Origin: Isoetes taiwanensis
Lineage: Eukaryota > Streptophyta > Lycopodiopsida > Isoetales > Isoetaceae
Assembly (NCBI GenBank): GCA_021234155.1
Contig: JAJEKV010000012.1
Coordinates: forward strand, 3,507,638 to 3,571,637
DNA length: 64,000 nucleotides
Reading direction: 5' to 3'
Shown here piece by piece: positions 57,101-64,000 of this stretch; the stretch's first letter is position 1; the number at the start of each line of letters is the position of its first letter. The position numbers were made by a program, and so were the translations under genes. Under the pieces are notes generated by a model. The model had not been told where the DNA came from, did not search any database, and was given only the letters and a program-made list of their open reading frames with translations.

Positions 57101-58560
57101 TTGATTAAGGATCACCAAGCTTGCGGTGAAAATGAAAGCATTATGGGTAGAGTACAAGTGTATAATCCCCGTGCATCCTAAAAACATAAGTTAAAAAGAT
57201 CAGCCTTTCCGGGCTGCAATGCGATATGACTAAAATGTGAGACACCACGTGACCATTCTTCATTCATTCCACTTGATTCTCGCCGAGGCTGCTCAGAGGC
57301 ATGTGCCACTAACGGATGGCTTCCTCAGTGTCCCGACCTCGATGGGTGGGGAGGACACACCGAAAAGCGACGCATACCATAAGGTGGGGAGTAAGATCAT
57401 ATCCGTGAGAAAACTGCGGCTATACATATATCGTTGTATACTTGAACAAGTTATAGGGCAACATTAACAAAATTTTGCTCTCACTGCATAAGTATCTTGC
57501 ATAGTTTCCGGGAAAGCAGCAAGGGTTCTTCTAGATTTGTAAGTGTAACATGGTTCTAAAATAGGCATGTGCATTGCTCTGTCCAACTCGGCGGTCGCGA
57601 GCCAAGATCTCCGCCATGAACATTGGTACAACCTTTTTAGGCTCTTATGCAAGGCCTCGCACTTTGGAGCTGCAAAGTAGAGTGTTGCTATCCGTGATCC
57701 TTGCTCTCACATCTCAGAAAGTATAAATATTAAAGTATTATGGTTCTAGTAGCTATAAAGAAACATATATCTAGACCTATTGCATAAGATCAGAGATCAC
57801 TTACCAACATTCGCCAAATAGTGCCACATAATAGTATGCACTTATGCTTCAAATTTTTAATTTCTCATAGGTCAAATGAACCTTGGCAGAAGCCAACTGG
57901 CCTTTCAATTATTGCAAAAGATACCATGACAAAATGCATAAACCGACAGAAAACATGGTATAGTCAAGAGACCGCCACCATCGTACTCATGAAGAGCATA
58001 ACTTTAATTATCAATTTGCTTTCAATTAGTAAAGACAAAGAGCTATACAATTTTGCATAAATCCCGTACTTATGTATCCTTGGGGCAGCTACTACAACGC
58101 TTTTGAAGTGTTTCCTCTCGGTAGCCTTAGAGAAAAATCGGCAAAGAATAATACAATAAAGCAACAAATATGGCATGCATGGATCTTGTGCCTCTATAAA
58201 ACCCCGGCTGTCCATTATCATAGTCGCCCGGACAACATCCTTTAATAACCCAAGATGATCTCAACTGCCTCCATATCCTAATCCCGACATTGACTCGCTT
58301 TTGGCCCGAGCCAATATATATCAATCCATTTTTACATCAATGCACTCACCTCGTATCGAAAAATCTAAGCATAATTTTCTCTAATTCAATTTGTGCTAGG
58401 TAATTTAGTTGAAAAGTATTAGTATCATTCTAGTCAGCAAGGTTTTCGCATTGTTGTGAAATCAATGGCTACAGACATAACCAACCTAATTGTGTATCGT
58501 ACTGTGGATAAGCCTGTGATGTACGAAATCTAAATTTTTGATCGTATAAAGTTAAAAAAT
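54161..58560. other. unassigned AT-rich region
   Basis: Starts with a T-run of about 20 (about 54161-54179). Short ORFs on both strands (for example 55914-56165 plus, 56710-56441 minus) have no recognised motif. No terminal repeats found. Confidence 0.3.
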
Positions 58561-58569
58561 AGTATTTTA

Positions 58570-59010
58570 TTTATTTTTAGTCGCCGCCAGAAAAAAATGT
58601 ATATCTAAAGTTTTTCACAAGACGCCAAAACAAGAAAACCATCGCATCGCCGGAAAAACTTTTATACTGCCGCTGCATAAACCGCAATTTTCACGTAAGG
58701 GAAACAGGTTTCGCTGCACGCGTTTTCAAATTCTCTCAGTCATTTATTTTTTTTTATTTTTAAATTTTTTTGTTTTATATCGCTTTATACGCTAAAAACT
58801 TCTACGCACGCGGGTTTATAGATTTCGCGACGAGAAATTCACCTCAAATTGTGACGGTTTTTTTCCCCATACGCTGCACGCGAAATGCTGAAACCGCTAG
58901 AGGCTTATTTTTTTTTTTTTTTCAGACGCTAGCTTTATCGTTGCTACAAGACGTACAAAATCTTCCGACGCTGCACTTTTTTTTGGTCGTATTTTTACGC
59001 TTTTATACGC
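58570..59010. other. CpG-rich patch in AT-rich DNA
   Basis: Dense in CG dinucleotides (for example ATCGCATCGCCGG, CGCTGCACGCG at about 58712 and again CGCTGCACGCG at about 58872, TTCGCGACGAG), while the sequence between is T-rich. Long T-runs at about 58745-58760 and 58908-58922. Repeated CGCTGCACG words hint at an internal repeat or a decayed element. No gene recognised. Confidence 0.45.
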
Positions 59011-60270
59011 ATAAAATATGTGCCGTGATCATACAATTCATAATGTGATTTCGGGATAAAACATACAAATATTGAACCTTATCCCCGACCGTATGGCAAG
59101 TGCATCATTGAGTTTCAAAACCCATGCCCGTGATGTATTGGGATAAACGCTTTCAAAGACTAAATAATTTAATACACTTATGTGATAAACACTTAGGAAC
59201 ACTAGTGTAGCGCAACCAATTTTAGTAAAGGCTACATACCAAAATAAGTACAAAGGAAAATTGTAGTGATACACCACAAATGTAAGAACAAATATGCGTA
59301 TGTTAAAAATGAGGTGGTTCTCGTGATATCCGTGGATTTGGTGCTCTATGGCACTTTATGTTGACTACTTGTTGGCATTCAGAGTATAATTGTTCTAAAT
59401 CATAGTAGTAGAATGTTTTAGAAATAAGCCCCTAAGGAACGGGTAATGCTTAATGAGATTAAGATGAAAGATAACATGGATTCATGGAGTAAAAATGCAG
59501 TACAATCGATGGCTCACAAGCTTGAACACAAAGACAAGGAAATAAAACTAAAGAAGCACAAGAAAGCAGTCACGTAATGAGGTGTCGGATGAATTGCGAT
59601 CACCTCCTTCCTTTTATGGTGATCATCTAATGGTTAGATCTTATTTGTGGACCTTCCGTTATAACAATGGATCTTCCGCTAGGTTTTTGTTTCCCCGATT
59701 CGAGGGCCAACTGCTCGAGGAATTTTAACGCTTCTGCCGTACCTCGTATCAGCTCAACTGGCCAAGCATTGCCCCCAATACGTGAGATACCCAGCCGCTG
59801 GATTAGTACCAATGTGAGGCAGAACCGGGTTATCTTTTAGAGATGGGAAAGTTAATGAACATGTCCGCAGTATTACGGAGGTCAAGGACAATAGCTAAGG
59901 AGATCGGTGGAATTAGAAATCATCTCAATGAAATGATAGCATGTGATCATGTGTTTGAGATGCTGTATTAAGAGGGGCAGGAGCAACAAATTTTAAAGCA
60001 CTCGCTTATGATTATGCAAGGGGATTTGAAGTGGAGTTTGAAGGTGCAAAAGAAAAGGAGGACTGCGAAATCGGGAGAATGACAAGAAATCAACAAGAAA
60101 TCAACAAGAGAGAAAGAAAGAAATAGCAACATATCTGTGCAGAACTATAAAAACTCTTATTTCTATTTCTGGTAAATGCAATATCCGTGAGTTGACTAGA
60201 TAACTTGTAATCGCATAACCTTTAGTTGGTGCTGAGACCAATAAGGTTACATCAACATGATAATAAGATT
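59011..60270. other. intergenic, nothing recognised
   Basis: AT-rich with short unrecognised ORFs. The minus-strand ORF 59812-59627 has ordinary composition but no known domain. Confidence 0.3.
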
Positions 60271-60720
60271 CCATGTTAGGTCCTGCGGCCTCCCTGCATG
60301 TGACTATTTATGGCTACGACGACCAGGTCAAGGCTACATCCACAAACCAGCGCCGGGTCCGCCGCCAAAGGCCTCAAGAGAAGACCAAGCGTACCACGCA
60401 TAAAGACCACGTCAAGGCCAACAAGAGGCGGCGCCGACAAGTGATTCGCTCACACCGCCAAGGCCAGGCCACGTGGGATTTTAGGCTTTTCAAGAGGCAC
60501 CGCCAGTATTCCTCAGAATCGTAGCTCTCCTTCCGTGAGTCGGCAATCAAATCCCGCCTGAGTGTCTATATTGGGCCAAAGGCCATTGTACTATATATAT
60601 GAGTAGAGCCAGCACATGAGTTTTTAGATGAGTTTCTTTGAGTCTTGTCTCACTTCGCTTCTGCCATGAGTCATGTATCATCATCATTGATAGTACCAAG
60701 GAAGCTTATCATTGTTGGGT
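60271..60720 (+). repeat. possible LTR-like segment
   Basis: Starts TGTTAGGTCCTGCGG, contains an Arg/Lys-coding GC-rich stretch, then a TATA-like ACTATATATATGAG (about 60590) about 120 bp before GC-poorer sequence. This resembles the U3-R arrangement of a plant LTR. No partner LTR, PBS or PPT could be confirmed, so the call is tentative. Confidence 0.25.
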
Positions 60721-63700
60721 TCCATTGTTCTTTTGTGGGAGCCTTTCTTTTTCCCTTTCCTTGTTTTCTTTGCAAATCCCGCTATGGACATAGTCCCCGG
60801 ATTCTCCTCATAGATCCACGGTCCTCAAGGCAGAGGGTCGCCTGGCAGAGTTCTCAACCACCCCAACACCGTCGCCGCTGCCGGTCTCGATTCGATTTTC
60901 CTTCTTCGTCAGCCATGTTCCGTCTCGAACTTCACGCCTTTAAGAACTCTTTCCTGACGCAAGGCGCGCCCTCGCTTTGGAGCGCCATCATCGGCTGGAA
61001 GCCGCTTCTACATGTATGGATTCCGCTTATGACATTGAGGAGTACATCTGCCCAGGGCTCCGGCCATGCCACTCCACCCCCTCGCGGTCCTGCTCTCGCC
61101 CCAGCCTCACTTCAAGCTGCAAACATTGCTCATGTTCTCAGCCAATTTATCACTATCGAGCCCTATCGTGCTCTCAACCTTCTCAACCCATTTCATACCC
61201 CGTAACATGCCTACATCTCTATCCTTCTTCTGGCTTACAAGCATAATCCTCTCTGCGATTCACTAAATCCTATCATCTCCTTACCTCAGCTTTACGTGAT
61301 ATCCACATGTTCCTTTGGTTCTCCCCTGTGAATTTCTTCCCTACATTTCCCAATCGCCTTCCGCTGCATAACCTTACCACCTCAAAACCAGTGATCGCAC
61401 CTCCAAGACCTCCACCTTCGCTAATTCCCTTCCATCGTATTCTGTGCAACCATTCCACCTCCAACTCCACCTCAAATATAATCCCTATCCGAAGTTCCCC
61501 GCCCACCAAGCACTTTTCACCTCTACCTCGTGAATTTGTCGACTTATCCAACCTTGGCAACACGAAAGGCAAAACCATTAGACCAAAGTGCTCAGCTCAT
61601 TATGCTGAAGAATTCGAGGCTCACAATCTCTAAATGGTCATGCACAACCTCAACTGAAATTCCATATCTTTTCCACCACACTGGCAGAGTTTCTTCTCAC
61701 CAATGGCTTATGTCCAACAAAGCCATCGAAATGGGCAAGATTACCGAATAAAACTCGCTTTTCTCACTATGGAAACTACTGATGATGATCAACTTCATCT
61801 CAAGCAACTCAATGACTGCAACAAGAGCCCACGTGAGTCCTCGCCAGTGGATTTTTATGTGGTGACGACTTTGGCCATCCTGTTCAGCAAAACTCTGGCG
61901 AGTACTCCAGAGCTTCACCTTGGTCCGGGTTTCTCTCCGGGGCGACTCTCCCCAGCCTATCCACTCATGGGATCACTACCTCATGCCTCAAGACTCTTTG
62001 GAGCAGTTTATAGACCTTTGGCTCAACTCACTCACCACGTTTCTCTCTCCCCTGGGCGGGCTCTTCAGAGCCCTTCTATCCCACTCAGGGGTCCTGGTCT
62101 ACCGCATCGCTTGTCCAACCCCTCAACATACCACCTCAGTAAAATAAGTAGCTTCGTGATCTGGTGCCATAGTTGCAAAATTGATTGGCGCTTACTTGGC
62201 AAATGAGCGTAACCTGCCCTAAATGTCACTTCATTGTAAAGAGCATGCAACATGTGCACTTCATGCCACCGGAAGAGTGCACGCCGCGACTCTCATCCTG
62301 GCCAATCGCTCCGCAACAAACCGGGTTATCGGCGCAACAACACCGTACAATCGCCATATCAAATCAACCAATTTGTGCTCAACTCAATCAATCCTATCAA
62401 AGAATTGAGCGCAACAACGTGTATCCAAACCATTTGACTCGCTTTTGATCCTTCTAAAGCCTCGTTGTTATCGCCACGCATTGGGGTCATACCACCACGC
62501 ATACGCCCTCAATCATGTCGCAGCTCGCACCAATCACCACTCGGTCCCCGGGCCATTTCACGCTTTACTTTAACTTTTGATTGCCAATGGCAAATAAGGC
62601 CCGCTGTCTCCGCTTCTTCGAAGCCACTCAGCGCTTCGCAAAGAATCACGCGACAACTACCGCCAGAATCAACCTCAAATTGATCAACAAGCACAGAAGA
62701 AATTTTTCAGCCTTAATCCCTCCAAATCACTCGCCAAATTGGGTTGGTTTGGTTTCACGCTGCACTGTGGCGCGCTACGCCCCTTAACCATTATTATTCC
62801 TAATGGCACGCTAACTCCGCCTTGCAGTTGACAATACCTCGCGAAGAGGACAAAAGGTCCACTTTGCACTGACTTGAAAACTCATGCCTCATGTCATGCC
62901 TAAAGTACCGTTATTCGGAACTCATGCAAGCCGGGCCAAGGCTTGACAAGCATAATACGTGTTCAGCAATTACCAGAAGCTCAGCAAAGACAAGATGCAC
63001 TCTTCCACATCTCAACCTCCACGCCTCGCATATATCCTAATATTGCCGCCAGCCTATCTACTAAAGAAGTTGCCGCTCATTACCACGCACTCCAAAGCAC
63101 TATGGATTCGTGATTCTTTTTCTCGTGTGCTCGAACTCAAGAGGAGCCGCCAAAATCAAAAATTCCCTGCCGGCAACAATTTTGTAAAACTATGTCCTGC
63201 TCTCAAGGACCAGCCTTCCCACTCTCACGCCATTTGGGCTACCCTACACCCACGTCCATGCCACGGTGGGTAATCAACAAAAGTCAACCATGCCCAACAC
63301 GAGGTAGCGCTGTCAATCTCTTTAATACGGATAAACTCCGCAAACAAATGGGCACGTACAACCTTATCGCGTCTCCCTATGACATCACCAATTCATAATG
63401 GGCTTGGTATCACGCAGACCTCAAGTATGGCCACACCCTCTTCTTCACATCAACATTGGTGACTGATTCCCCTTAGAATTTGGTGTTTGGAAGGCGGGCG
63501 AAGATCCGTGTGATTATGAATGTTATCGGCAAGACCTTTCTCCGCTAAAAGCAAGAGTATCCTAATACTTATTGGGCCACGGATCGTGGGCTTAATACCG
63601 CGTATGGTCACCCCAATGCCACTTGCGACTTGGAAACCGTAAGATCATTTCGTCGACAATGCCAACCTCTCTTCTCTCGACACCATTCCGAGGACGCCGT

Positions 63701-64000
63701 AATACCCATTAAGTTCAAAGCCCACCGCGAATCGTCAATATCCTACCTCAATATGCCGATCCTTGGGAGAAATGACTTGATCGATCGCCGTAATGCCTTT
63801 GCTTGACCTCTACCGCTCCTTGGTAATCGTGATCCAACGCGGTTGATCACTTTTCGTGATGCCGACATTCCTCTCCCGATCCCGCTGATGTAATAATGCC
63901 ATGACGCAACCTCGCTTCGATGAAAATCAGCAACCTCTTTTCACCACGCAGTAGCCACTCATCCCTGCCATGCTTCAACCTCCTCGCCATATTGTCAAAG
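60721..64000. other. C-rich region with broken ORFs, unassigned
   Basis: The + strand is relatively C-rich and CpG-rich to the end of the window. Long but unrecognised plus ORFs (60645-61205, 61307-61633, 61703-62206, 62959-63273) are Pro/Ser/Arg/His-rich, and frames change often. It reads like a decayed coding region, perhaps the body of a retrotransposon following the LTR-like segment. No RT, integrase, protease or zinc-knuckle motif was found. Confidence 0.3.

Noticed and set aside
1-64000. CRISPR array, bacterial operon or rRNA genes
   Set aside because: No regularly spaced short repeats with unique spacers, no ribosome-binding-site-led gene runs and no rRNA sequence were seen; introns and plant transposons indicate nuclear plant DNA.

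Overview
The window reads as nuclear DNA of a land plant with a large, repeat-rich genome. Evidence: plant-type families (UDP-glycosyltransferase with a PSPG box, PLS/DYW-type PPR gene, complex-I-type gamma carbonic anhydrase, Hsp20-like protein), GT-AG introns, a Ty1-copia element primed by initiator tRNA-Met, a chromodomain Ty3-gypsy relic, LINE and SINE pieces and DNA transposons. A gymnosperm or other large-genome plant would fit; the species cannot be named from this sequence.

Layout. 0-5.3 kb: repeats, with two tRNA-like SINE candidates and a 5'-truncated LINE flanked by a near-perfect target-site duplication (TSD). 5.4-8.75 kb (+): the best intact gene model, three exons giving a 249-residue multi-pass membrane protein of unrecognised family. 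Its last intron contains an antisense UDP-glycosyltransferase relic, itself split by a small sense-strand Hsp20/alpha-crystallin-like gene with its own intron. 9.2-9.65 kb (-): C-terminal exons of a gamma carbonic anhydrase-like gene, damaged. Its upstream intron is occupied at 9669-14768 by a near-complete Ty1-copia element (two LTRs, PBS, PPT, gag-pol with frameshifts and an in-frame stop).

15.5-16.5 kb: a 939-bp hAT-like non-autonomous element with a perfect 8-bp TSD. 17.3-18.3 kb: tandem repeat families. 19.4-21.0 kb (-): a cluster of unrecognised but coding-looking ORFs. 22.5-22.8 kb: a 321-bp MITE with perfect 22-bp inverted ends. 23.5-24.4 kb (-): unrecognised ORFs. 24.7-29 kb (+): a decayed Ty3-gypsy chromovirus (RT, integrase, chromodomain, PPT, start of a 3' LTR). 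31.5-34.1 kb (+): a PPR-DYW pseudogene.

37.9-39.85 kb: a 2-kb tract with strong T/C bias on the + strand. 40.08-40.35 kb: a small LINE reverse-transcriptase fragment. 42.6-43.4 kb: a diverged direct duplication. 45.9-48.5 kb (+): a weak candidate multi-exon gene. 49.7-49.94 kb: a long imperfect hairpin. From about 51 kb to the end I recognise no family; this part has a CpG-rich patch near 58.6-59.0 kb and a C-rich stretch from 60.3 kb with broken ORFs.

Apart from the 249-residue membrane protein and perhaps the nested Hsp20-like gene, most recognisable coding sequence is decayed. The main story is layered insertion: genes and transposons sitting inside introns of other genes. No CRISPR array, rRNA or functional tRNA gene was seen.
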